From NCBI GenBank assembly GCA_013003465.1, contig JABDIZ010000134.1, positions 1 through 12,698 of the forward strand: DNA of 12,698 nucleotides, read 5' to 3'. The position numbers and the translations under genes were made by a program. The first letter of the stretch is position 1. Every line of letters begins with the position of its first letter. The DNA is from Rhodothermaceae bacterium (GTDB lineage Bacteria; Bacteroidota; Rhodothermia; Rhodothermales; Rubricoccaceae). Below the pieces are notes generated by a model. The model made no database searches. It saw only the letters and a list, made by a program, of their open reading frames with translations, and was not told the origin of the DNA. Below, one piece after another: positions 1 to 6,205 of the stretch.

Positions 1-486
1 GCTTCGAGCGCGTTGAAATCCACCGACCAGCCTGTTCTACGCGAAGCCGCAGGATCTTGTGCGCGGAGCGGCACCGCTACGGGCGTGACACCGAACAGGT
101 TCAGGATGCCCGTGTGGTAGCCATAGAATGGCTCAAATAACACAACCTCGTCGCCCGGCTCGCAGAGCGCGAGCACCGTCGCCACGAAGGCGCCCGTGGA
201 ACCAACCGACACCATCACCTCGTCATTCGCCATAGCCGGGATGCCGTTGAAGCGCTGCGCTTTGTCGAGGATCGGCGCACGCAATTTCTTGACGCCGTTG
301 TAGGCCGTGTAGATCGAACGGTCGCCTTCGATGGCCGCGATAGCACCGGTCTTGATGGGCTCCGGCGTCGGCAGATCGCAGATGCCCTGACCAAGGTTGA
401 TGCCATTCACGCGGTTGACCGCGAAGGTGACGGCGCGGATGTCGCTCTGGCGGAGGGCGTCGGTGCGGGAGGCGAGGGGCTTCAAG
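1..486 (-). CDS. PLP-dependent class I/II aminotransferase, N-terminal part (truncated by window edge)
   Basis: The reading frame is open from 486 down to the window edge, giving about 162 residues of an aminotransferase N-terminal region. Visible family features are INLGQG (about residues 26-31) followed by a DLPTPEPI stretch, IYTAYNGVKKLR, then VSVGSTGAF and EPFYGYH, the usual order of the substrate- and cofactor-binding N-terminal half of fold-type I aminotransferases. The PLP lysine lies in the missing C-terminal half. The start is uncertain. An in-frame TAG lies 7 codons before TTG at 486, and no ATG or GTG occurs between them, so TTG is the only start that keeps the conserved N-terminus. 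Substrate cannot be read from this part. Aspartate, glutamine/kynurenine-type or, given the dap genes nearby, succinyl-diaminopimelate aminotransferase activity are all possible. The gene diverges from the DUF4139 gene. Confidence 0.85.
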
Positions 487-519
487 GAGCGAGCGGTTTG
501 GTGCTAAAGAAACAGCAAG

Positions 520-527
520 CAATATAG
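520..527 (-). promoter_or_regulatory. Putative -7 promoter box for the aminotransferase gene
   Basis: TATATTGC on the minus strand resembles TAnnTTTG with one base less. It lies 33 nt before the proposed TTG start, within the distance range seen for similar boxes elsewhere in the window. No convincing upstream element was found. It rests on similarity and position only. Confidence 0.3.
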
Positions 528-551
528 GGTTAGGGGCGCCGTTGATTCGCC

Positions 552-567
552 CGGGGTCACCGCCCCG
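552..567. repeat. Short inverted repeat upstream of the DUF4139 gene
   Basis: CGGGG, a 6-nt spacer, then CCCCG form a perfect 5-bp inverted repeat. It ends 4 nt before the proposed -7 box at 572, so it sits where RNA polymerase or a regulator would bind in the 115-bp divergent spacer (487-601). In GC-rich DNA this could arise by chance. Confidence 0.3.
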
Positions 568-571
568 CCCG

Positions 572-579
572 TACCTTTC
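572..579 (+). promoter_or_regulatory. Putative -7 promoter box for the DUF4139-namZ operon
   Basis: TACCTTTC matches the Bacteroidota-type TAnnTTTG box at all but the last position and ends 22 nt before the ATG at 602. Its position downstream of an alternative in-frame TTG at 542 argues that translation starts at 602. Confidence 0.45.
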
Positions 580-601
580 CCCGTCATTCTCCGCTCGTGC
601 C

Positions 602-2032
602 ATGCGCCTCCTTCTCGTTCTTCTCGCTGCTCTGTTTGCCATGCCCGCGCTCGCCCAACCCACGGTCGTCTCTGCGCCGGAAAGCCAGGAAGGCGTTTCG
701 CTGACGGTCTACAACGGCGGCTTCGCCGTCGTGCGCGAGACGCGGCCCATCGCCTTGCAGCGCGGCCTCAACCTCGTCCGCTTCGAGGGCGTCGCCGCGC
801 GCATCGACCCGACCTCACTGGCCATCAAGTCGCTCACGGCGCCCGGCGCGCTCAGTGTCCGCGAGCAGAACTACCAGTACGACCTGATCGGGAGACAGTC
901 GGTACTGAACGCAGCCGTCGGCGAGCGCATCCGTCTGATCCGCACGCTCGGCGACCAGACGGTGGTCGAGGAGGGCACGCTCATCAGCCAGCCCGACCAG
1001 GGCCGCATCATCGAGCTCGACGACGGACGCGTGCTCGTCGACCCCTCGGGCACCATCGAACTGGCGAGCCTGCCGATGGGCCTCCTCTCGCGGCCGTCGC
1101 TGCTGTGGCATCTCAACACGGACCGCGCCGGGACGCACCAGACCGAGGTCTCGTATATGACCGAAGGGATGACGTGGAAGGCCGACTACGTGGCCGTCAT
1201 CAACGAGGCATCCACCGAGGTAGACCTGACGGGCTGGGTCACGCTCGACAACCAGAGCGGCGCCACCTACCGCAGCGCCAGCCTCCAGCTCCTCGCGGGC
1301 GATGTCCGCCGCGTGCAAGAGCAGCAAGCCTATCCACAGGCCGGGCGTGTCTACGAAATGGCCGATGCCGCCGCTCCGCCTCCATTCCAGGAAGAGAGCT
1401 TCTTCGAGTACCACCTCTACACCCTCGACGGCGAGACGACCATTCAGCAGCGCGAGACGAAGCAGATGCAACTGCTCGCAGCCAACGAGGTCGGCGTGCA
1501 GCGGCGCCTCATCTTCGACGGCTCGGGCACCTACTTCCCCTTTTACCGCGCACGTCGCCCCGGCGCAGGCGGCGCGACGGAGGAGTTGAGCGCGGCCATC
1601 GTCGTCGAACTCGAAAACAGCGAGGCGAACAACATGGGGATGCCACTGCCGAAGGGCAAGGTGCGCGTCTACCAGGCCGACCGGCGCGGGCGGCTCCAGT
1701 TCCTCGGCGAGGACCTGATCGACCATACGCCCCGCAACGAACGTATCCGCCTCTACATCGGCGACGCGTTCGACGTGGTAGGCACACGGCGACAGACCGC
1801 CAACCGGCAGATCTCGCGCCGCGTCTCGGAGCAGACCTACGAGATCGAGGTCCGCAACCGCAAGGAAGAAGCGGTCGAGGTGGCCGTCGTGGAGCGCGTC
1901 TGGGGCGACTGGCAGGTCACCGAGAAGAGCCAAGACTTCACCACGCTCGACAGCCGCACCATCGAGTTCCCCCTCACACTCGGCCCCGACGAGACGGCGA
2001 CGGTCCGCTACACTGTGCGCATCACCTACTGA
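602..2032 (+). CDS. Secreted DUF4139 domain-containing protein
   Basis: A 476-residue exported protein. Residues 1-18 form a signal peptide with likely cleavage after ALA at 18, giving a mature start of QPTVVSAP. There is no lipobox, so it is predicted soluble in the periplasm or outside the cell. The N-terminal part (about 30-75: LTVYNGGFAVVRE, then NLVRFEGV) looks like the beta-strand start of DUF4139/DUF4140 proteins. The stretch SYMTEGMTWKADYVAVI (184-200), followed by LTGWVTLDNQSG (209-220) and the C-terminal YEIEVRNRKEEAVEV (413-427) with VWGDWQV (433-439), is typical of DUF4139. The family is all-beta and has no established biochemical function. ATG 602 is preferred over TTG 542 because the signal peptide begins there and a promoter box lies between them. 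The stop is 1 bp before the namZ start, so the two are probably one operon. A role in envelope or peptidoglycan turnover is inference. Confidence 0.88.
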   Translation: MRLLLVLLAALFAMPALAQPTVVSAPESQEGVSLTVYNGGFAVVRETRPIALQRGLNLVRFEGVAARIDPTSLAIKSLTAPGALSVREQNYQYDLIGRQSVLNAAVGERIRLIRTLGDQTVVEEGTLISQPDQGRIIELDDGRVLVDPSGTIELASLPMGLLSRPSLLWHLNTDRAGTHQTEVSYMTEGMTWKADYVAVINEASTEVDLTGWVTLDNQSGATYRSASLQLLAGDVRRVQEQQAYPQAGRVYEMADAAAPPPFQEESFFEYHLYTLDGETTIQQRETKQMQLLAANEVGVQRRLIFDGSGTYFPFYRARRPGAGGATEELSAAIVVELENSEANNMGMPLPKGKVRVYQADRRGRLQFLGEDLIDHTPRNERIRLYIGDAFDVVGTRRQTANRQISRRVSEQTYEIEVRNRKEEAVEVAVVERVWGDWQVTEKSQDFTTLDSRTIEFPLTLGPDETATVRYTVRITY

Positions 2033-2033
2033 G

Positions 2034-3389
2034 ATGAAGCACAAGAGAAAGGAAAGAGAGGACCAACTCGAGAGCGAGGAACGCAGCTGGAGACCTTCTC
2101 TCCTTTCCCTCCTTGCCCTCTTCTCTCTTCTCTCCCTCCCCGCCGCTGCCTGCCAGATGCCCGCTCCGGCACCGGCGTCCCCGACGGATACCACCGCGAC
2201 AGTCCGCACCGGCGCGCAGCGCCTCGTGGACGACGGCTTCCATGACCTTGCAGGATGGCGCGTCGGGCTCATCACCAACCACACGGCCCGCGTGGACACC
2301 GCTGATGGCGGACCGGTGCACCTCATTGATCGGCTCCATGCTGCGCCCAATGTGACGCTCGCCGCGCTCTTTGGGCCGGAGCACGGACTGCGTGGCACGG
2401 CGGAAGCAGGGGATCGCGTCGAGGAAGGCCGCGATGCGGCGACGGCTGTGGTCGTGCACAGCCTCTATGGGCGCAACCGCAAGCCTGCCGCGCGCCACCT
2501 GCGTGACCTCGATGCGCTCGTGTTCGACATGCAGGACGTGGGGGCGCGCTTCTACACCTACATCTCGACGATGGGTCTCGCCATGCAGGCCGCTGCCGAG
2601 GCCGGGCTTCCGTTCGTTGTGCTCGACCGCCCCAACCCCATCGGTGACCGCGTGGAAGGCTTCGTGATGGAGGACGGCCATCAGTCGTTCGTCGGGCAGT
2701 ACGCCATCCCTGTCACGCATGGGCTGACCGTGGGCGAACTGGCGCGCATGATCCAAGGCGAAAGGCTCCTGCCCGGCCTCGAAACGCTCGATCTCCGCCT
2801 CATGGAAATGGAGGGCTACGCGCGCGGCATGGCGTGGGAGGCCACCGGCCTGCCGTGGGTCCCACCATCGCCCAACATTCCCGATGTGGCAACGGCGCGC
2901 GTCTATCCGGGGGCAGCGCTGTTCGAGAACTCAGCCGTCAACGAAGGGCGCGGAACGCACACCCCGTTTCAGATCGTGGGTGCGCCGTGGGCCGACGGCG
3001 CGCCCCTCGCCGATACGCTGAATGCGCGCGAGCTGGACGGCGTCCGCTTCGAGGCGGTAACATACACCCCGGTCTCGCTCGCGGGCATGGCCTCGAACCC
3101 TACCCATCGCGGCCAAGAGATCGAGGGCGTCCGCCTCGTCGTGACCGATCCTGCCGCGTTTCGGCCGGTGGCGACGGGCGTGCACCTCGTCCATGCCTTC
3201 TACCACACGGCACCGGCCTCTGTGCAGCGCGTGTTCTTCAATGACGACTGGCTCGCCAAGCTCTCCGGCTCGCACCGCTTGCGTCGGATGCTCATCGCAG
3301 GCGAGCCGCCAGCGGCCATCGTCACGGCGTGGGCAGACGACGTAGCAGCGTTCGAGACCCGACGTGCGCCGTACCGGCTCTACGACTGA
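2034..3389 (+). CDS. namZ: NamZ-like exo-beta-N-acetylmuramidase (DUF1343), probable lipoprotein
   Basis: A 451-residue member of the DUF1343/NamZ family. Characterised members cleave the terminal N-acetylmuramic acid from the non-reducing end of peptidoglycan fragments during cell-wall turnover. Conserved blocks are GLITNHT (78-84), FGPEHGLRG (113-121), FDMQDVGARFYTY (164-176), LDRPNPIGD (197-205), HGLTVGE (229-235), PWVPPSPNIP (274-283) and YPGAALFENSAVNEGRGT (291-308). The length suits a family member of about 400 residues with an export signal. A hydrophobic stretch (23-39) ends in AAAC, giving a weak lipobox with Cys40, so lipid anchoring is likely but not certain. The first 20 residues are unusually charged and come from a purine-rich stretch. 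There is no other in-frame start before the signal core, so ATG 2034 stands. The start is 1 bp after the DUF4139 stop, which implies co-transcription and probable translational coupling. The stop faces the next gene's stop only 3 bp away. Confidence 0.92.
   Translation: MKHKRKEREDQLESEERSWRPSLLSLLALFSLLSLPAAACQMPAPAPASPTDTTATVRTGAQRLVDDGFHDLAGWRVGLITNHTARVDTADGGPVHLIDRLHAAPNVTLAALFGPEHGLRGTAEAGDRVEEGRDAATAVVVHSLYGRNRKPAARHLRDLDALVFDMQDVGARFYTYISTMGLAMQAAAEAGLPFVVLDRPNPIGDRVEGFVMEDGHQSFVGQYAIPVTHGLTVGELARMIQGERLLPGLETLDLRLMEMEGYARGMAWEATGLPWVPPSPNIPDVATARVYPGAALFENSAVNEGRGTHTPFQIVGAPWADGAPLADTLNARELDGVRFEAVTYTPVSLAGMASNPTHRGQEIEGVRLVVTDPAAFRPVATGVHLVHAFYHTAPASVQRVFFNDDWLAKLSGSHRLRRMLIAGEPPAAIVTAWADDVAAFETRRAPYRLYD
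2043..2139 (+). repeat. Purine-rich/pyrimidine-rich block at the 5' end of namZ
   Basis: A nearly pure purine run (2043-2061) is followed about 30 nt later by a nearly pure pyrimidine run (2094-2139). The arms are imperfectly complementary (for example GGAAAGAGAGG against CTCTCCTTTCC), so a weak hairpin is possible in the mRNA. The block encodes the charged n-region and the signal-peptide core of NamZ. The pyrimidine arm shares the 10-mer TTCCCTCCTT (2105-2114) with the pyrimidine tract before mreD (6143-6152). Confidence 0.4.
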
Positions 3390-3392
3390 GCT

Positions 3393-3917
3393 TCAGCCCG
3401 CGAACTGGATCTCGTTGATCTGCCAGGTCTCACCCTCGGGTGCGAAGTAGAAGATCATCGCAGCCCCGGAGCACTCGGGTTCGTCTGCGCAGTCTCCCTC
3501 GTCAAGCGCCATGAAATAGTACCGGCCGTCATCGTAGGCGACGAGGTCTTCGGGCGAACCGTCGGTGATGATGTCCGTGAAGCTCTGATCGTGCTCGCCG
3601 AGGTAGTGCGGATAGAAATCGCGGACGAAGGCCGTGCGGTCGGGCACTTCAGCCCCAGCGAGAGGGAAACGGACGAAGTCGGCGACCTTCTCGGCATCAC
3701 CTGTGCGTACAGCCTCGACAAATTGCGTGAACACCATCTCGATAGGCACCTCGTCCCCAGCGTCGAGCGTATTCATCTCGTCCGCCTCTGCGACGACGGC
3801 AGGCGGCGCCGAGGACTCGACAGTCTCCACAGCTTCGTCGGAGCCCGGCGGGGGCTCCGTCTCAGCCGTGCAGGCCGCGAGCGTGAGGAGCAGTGTGCAG
3901 GCGAGCAGGACGCGCAT
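3393..3917 (-). CDS. Putative lipoprotein with NTF2-like C-terminal region
   Basis: A 174-residue protein with a lipoprotein signal: residues 1-15 are hydrophobic and LAAC places the lipid-modified cysteine at 16. A low-complexity acidic, Pro/Ala-rich linker (17-58) follows. The rest (about 60-174) reads like an NTF2-like cone fold: FTQFVEAVRTGDAEKVADFV (64-83), then FPL, DRTAFVRDFYPHY (93-105) and a C-terminal strand with WQINEIQF. Cys143 and Cys149 could form a disulfide in the exported domain. I do not recognise a named family and no catalytic function can be assigned. The gene starts 11 bp after the DUF3098 stop, so the two are likely one transcript. It is convergent with namZ, the stops being only 3 bp apart. 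The product is notably acidic. Confidence 0.8.
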   Translation of the reverse strand: MRVLLACTLLLTLAACTAETEPPPGSDEAVETVESSAPPAVVAEADEMNTLDAGDEVPIEMVFTQFVEAVRTGDAEKVADFVRFPLAGAEVPDRTAFVRDFYPHYLGEHDQSFTDIITDGSPEDLVAYDDGRYYFMALDEGDCADEPECSGAAMIFYFAPEGETWQINEIQFAG

Positions 3918-3928
3918 CGCAGCGGAAA

Positions 3929-4258
3929 TCAGGTAGCGGCCTCAGGCTCTGCCGTGGCGGCCTCCTTCGGGCGCCAGAGGATGGCCCCGACGAGGCCGAG
4001 GTAGCCCGCCAACAGCAGCAACGGCGCGATGACGAGCGAGAGCGTGCTGTCGAGCGAGAGGTGGACGCCCTGCGCATCGACGCCGCGCGCGTTGTCGACG
4101 GCCATCAGGATGTAGCCGAGCGCGATCAGCCCGATGCTGCCGAGCAACAGCACGTAGTTGCGCTGCCCGAATACCATCTGTGCCGCGCCGCTGCGGCTGC
4201 CGCTGCGCGGGGATTTGCGGGCGCTTTTTCGGGAGCGCTTGGATGTACGCTGGGCCAT
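3929..4258 (-). CDS. DUF3098 family two-helix membrane protein
   Basis: A 109-residue protein. The N-terminus is basic (1-25, rich in Arg, Lys and Ser) and predicted cytoplasmic. FGQRNYVLLLGSIGLIALG (30-48) begins the first membrane helix, a loop with VHLSLDSTLSL (65-75) follows, then a second helix (about 76-95) with APLLLLAGYLGLVGAI, and a short Ala/Glu tail. The FG-x-x-NY start, the GLIALGYILM helix and the APL-LLAG helix are the pattern of DUF3098, a small family found mainly in Bacteroidota and relatives, with no established function. The frame stays open to 4414, but ATG 4258 is preferred because family homology begins there and a promoter-like box lies at 4288-4295. It is the first gene of a two-gene unit with the downstream lipoprotein. 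Confidence 0.85.
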   Translation of the reverse strand: MAQRTSKRSRKSARKSPRSGSRSGAAQMVFGQRNYVLLLGSIGLIALGYILMAVDNARGVDAQGVHLSLDSTLSLVIAPLLLLAGYLGLVGAILWRPKEAATAEPEAAT

Positions 4259-4287
4259 GAATCGGAGAGCAGGAACGAACCGGGGGC

Positions 4288-4295
4288 CCAAGATA
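4288..4295 (-). promoter_or_regulatory. Putative -7 promoter box for the DUF3098-lipoprotein unit
   Basis: TATCTTGG on the minus strand matches TAnnTTTG with one mismatch and ends 29 nt before the ATG at 4258. The same TAnCTTGGG core occurs in front of dapB. Confidence 0.42.
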
Positions 4296-4313
4296 ACCCG
4301 ACTCGGCCGGGTT
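4295..4313. repeat. Inverted repeat next to the DUF3098 promoter box
   Basis: AACCCG, a 7-nt spacer and CGGGTT form a perfect 6-bp inverted repeat. It touches the upstream edge of the promoter-like box, a common place for an operator. No regulator gene is adjacent, so its role is unproven. Confidence 0.35.
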
Positions 4314-4518
4314 CGACCGCGGACGATGCGACCACCGTTGAACTCAACACCCGATTCGAAACGCCATGCGCTGAACCACTCATGCCGAGTCGCGTGCGAG
4401 ACCGTCTGAAGCATCTCTTTCTCGGTCAGCGGTCGTCCGTCGGCTGTGATTATGGAGTCGTCTGCATACGCTATCTGCGTTGCCGCCTCGTTTGCCCTTC
4501 TCTCGGCCCGAAATCCCC

Positions 4519-4527
4519 TTACTTTCT
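4519..4527 (+). promoter_or_regulatory. Putative promoter box for dacB
   Basis: TTACTTTCT lies 30 nt before the dacB ATG. It is a looser match to TAnnTTTG than the others but has the expected spacing. A TTTG at 4491-4494 is a possible but over-distant upstream element. Confidence 0.3.
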
Positions 4528-4557
4528 AGCCATCCCCCTGTTGCTGTCGTTCTTGCC

Positions 4558-6021
4558 ATGCTGCCCCGTCGCCTTGCCCTGTTTCTGGTTCTGACCGCCG
4601 TGGTCGCGGCAGCGTTTGGCATCCGCCCGCTCCTCGCCGACGACCAGCCGACGCCGCTGGAGGCGCAAACGCGTGCCGCCATCGAGGCCATCCTCAACGA
4701 GCCCACGCTGCCGTCGGCCATCTGGGGCATCGATGTGTTCGACCTCACGACGGGCCGCTCGATCTACCGCACCAACAGCGACAAAAATCTCATCCCGGCC
4801 TCGAACCTCAAGCTGTTCACCACCGCCACGGCGCTTGAGGTCCTCGGCCCGGACTACCGCTACCTGACGCGCCTCTACTTCGACGGCGAGACGCTGCCCG
4901 ACGGCACCATTCGGGGCACACTCACGATCCGAGGCTCGGGCGACCCCACCTTCGGCAGCCGCAACGACGAAGATGCCGAAGACCCCCTCGTGACCTGGGC
5001 CGAAGCACTGCGCACGGCAGGCGTGACGGCCATCGAAGGGCAGATCATAGGCGACGACGACGTATTCGACGACCACCCGTGGGCCGAAGGCTGGGACGTG
5101 TGGCACGTAGCGACGGAGGACTACGCGCCCGGCGCGGGCGGCCTCGCCTACCGTGACAACCTCGTCGAGTTGCAGATGAACGGCTCGCGCGTGACGACGA
5201 GTCCCGAGGGCTACGTCCAGATCCGCAACGGGGTGCAGAGCAGCCGAGGCGGCGGTGCCCGCCCGTTCCGCATCGACCGCGAACTCGGTACCAACACGAT
5301 CACGCTCTCGGGCCGCATCTCCTCGCGCTACCGGGGCACGCTGCACCTGCCCATCCACAACGCGACGCGCTTCACACTGCACGCCTTCGCCGAGGCCCTC
5401 CGCGACGCCGGCATCCGCCTGGACGCCGATATGGCCGACGTGGACGACCTCACCGACAAACCCGACTACGAAGGCAAGGAGCCCCTTTTCGTCCACGCCT
5501 CCCCGCCGATGCACGAGATCGTCCGCGACATTAACCGGCGCTCGGACAACTTCTACGCCGAGCAAGTCTTCCGCACCTTCGCCGCCAACGGCTCCACGCG
5601 TGACGGCGCCCGGCGGGTCCTCGGTTTTCTCGATGCGGCAGGCGCCGATACCGAGGGCCTCTCCATCCGCGATGGCAGCGGGCTCTCGCGCAAAGACCTC
5701 ATCACGCCCCACTCGATGGTGGTCCTCCTCGACCACATGAGCCGCCACCCCGCCCGCGACGCCTTCTTCGACTCCCTGCCTGAGGGCGGCGGCTCCGGCT
5801 CGACCCTACGCAATCGGATGCGAGGGCTGCCTGTCCGCGCCAAGACAGGATCGCTGGCCTACGTGCGAGCCCTCTCCGGCTACATCACCGCACCCAACGG
5901 GCACCAGTACGCATTCTGCGTGATCGCGAACAACTACACCACGAGCGGTGGCTCCATCGCGAGTGCGCAGGACCGGATCGTGCGGGCCCTGGCCACCGGG
6001 CAGCGGGTACCGGAGGAGTAG
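4558..6021 (+). CDS. dacB: D-alanyl-D-alanine carboxypeptidase/endopeptidase (PBP4 type, peptidase S13)
   Basis: A 487-residue low-molecular-weight penicillin-binding protein. It removes the terminal D-Ala from peptidoglycan stem peptides, and family members also cut peptide cross-links in the periplasm. All three active-site motifs are present: SxxK as SNLK (Ser82 acylated, Lys85), SxN as SDN (329-331) and KTG (429-431). DGSGLSR (372-378), typical of S13 enzymes, and the GSGDPTF block (127-133) are also seen. A hydrophobic N-terminal segment (5-21) serves as signal peptide or anchor. The length matches the PBP4 family (about 450-500). ATG 4558 is chosen over an in-frame GTG/TTG-type start at 4480 because the signal segment begins there and a promoter-like box precedes it. 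mreD follows in the same direction after a 184-bp spacer, consistent with a wall-related neighbourhood. Confidence 0.95.
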   Translation: MLPRRLALFLVLTAVVAAAFGIRPLLADDQPTPLEAQTRAAIEAILNEPTLPSAIWGIDVFDLTTGRSIYRTNSDKNLIPASNLKLFTTATALEVLGPDYRYLTRLYFDGETLPDGTIRGTLTIRGSGDPTFGSRNDEDAEDPLVTWAEALRTAGVTAIEGQIIGDDDVFDDHPWAEGWDVWHVATEDYAPGAGGLAYRDNLVELQMNGSRVTTSPEGYVQIRNGVQSSRGGGARPFRIDRELGTNTITLSGRISSRYRGTLHLPIHNATRFTLHAFAEALRDAGIRLDADMADVDDLTDKPDYEGKEPLFVHASPPMHEIVRDINRRSDNFYAEQVFRTFAANGSTRDGARRVLGFLDAAGADTEGLSIRDGSGLSRKDLITPHSMVVLLDHMSRHPARDAFFDSLPEGGGSGSTLRNRMRGLPVRAKTGSLAYVRALSGYITAPNGHQYAFCVIANNYTTSGGSIASAQDRIVRALATGQRVPEE

Positions 6022-6037
6022 CGGGATGAGGTGAGGC

Positions 6038-6060
6038 GGGGAGTAGGGGGTAGGGGCGGG
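6038..6060 (+). repeat. G-quadruplex-capable G-run after dacB
   Basis: Four G-tracts (6038-6041, 6046-6050, 6053-6056, 6058-6060) are separated by loops of 4, 2 and 1 nt, which fits the G3+N1-7 quadruplex pattern. It starts 17 nt after the dacB stop, on the coding strand, so it would also form in the RNA. Whether it folds in the cell is not known. Confidence 0.6.
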
Positions 6061-6114
6061 TGAGCGTTTGAGGAGAGTGGACGGAAGCCGGTGGACAGCG
6101 GCACGTTCCCCAGG

Positions 6115-6157
6115 CTCCCTCTCGCCCTCTCCCCTCTTTCCGTTCCCTCCTTTCTCT
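6115..6157 (+). repeat. Pyrimidine tract upstream of mreD
   Basis: Forty-three nt of almost unbroken C/T (only two G) lie between dacB and mreD. With the G-rich run at 6038-6060 they form a purine/pyrimidine asymmetric spacer that could pair imperfectly. It shares the 10-mer TTCCCTCCTT (6143-6152) with the start of namZ. Confidence 0.5.
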
Positions 6158-6166
6158 AGGCGGGCG

Positions 6167-6174
6167 TAGATTCA
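6167..6174 (+). promoter_or_regulatory. Putative promoter box for mreD
   Basis: TAGATTCA is a partial match (two mismatches) to TAnnTTTG, 31 nt before the ATG at 6206. Weak, but at the same distance as the boxes of other genes here. Confidence 0.22.
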
Positions 6175-6205
6175 GGCCGCCCTTCTCGTCTTGCCCTCAC
6201 CCGTC

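Larger units (their letters stand above)
4259..4557. other. Divergent intergenic region between the DUF3098 gene and dacB
   Basis: This 299-bp spacer lies between two divergent starts. It holds a promoter-like box for each direction (4288-4295 minus; 4519-4527 plus) and an inverted repeat at 4295-4313. The central part (about 4320-4490) contains no convincing gene. A plus-strand frame from ATG 4381 stays open but runs on out of frame into dacB and resembles no family. No RNA gene or mobile element was recognised. Confidence 0.6.

Noticed and set aside
815..2398. Long minus-strand open frame (527 codons) opposite the DUF4139 gene and the start of namZ
   Set aside because: It is antisense to two genes with clear homology, and its composition is the shadow of GC-rich third positions. 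No family motif is visible.
4381..4594. Plus-strand frame (71 codons) starting in the intergenic region before dacB
   Set aside because: It runs out of frame into the dacB signal peptide region and resembles no known protein. It is probably non-coding spacer.
4519..5748. Minus-strand open frame (409 codons) opposite dacB
   Set aside because: It is antisense to a PBP4 gene with all three active-site motifs intact. The Arg/Val/Ala/Gly-rich product is typical of a shadow frame.
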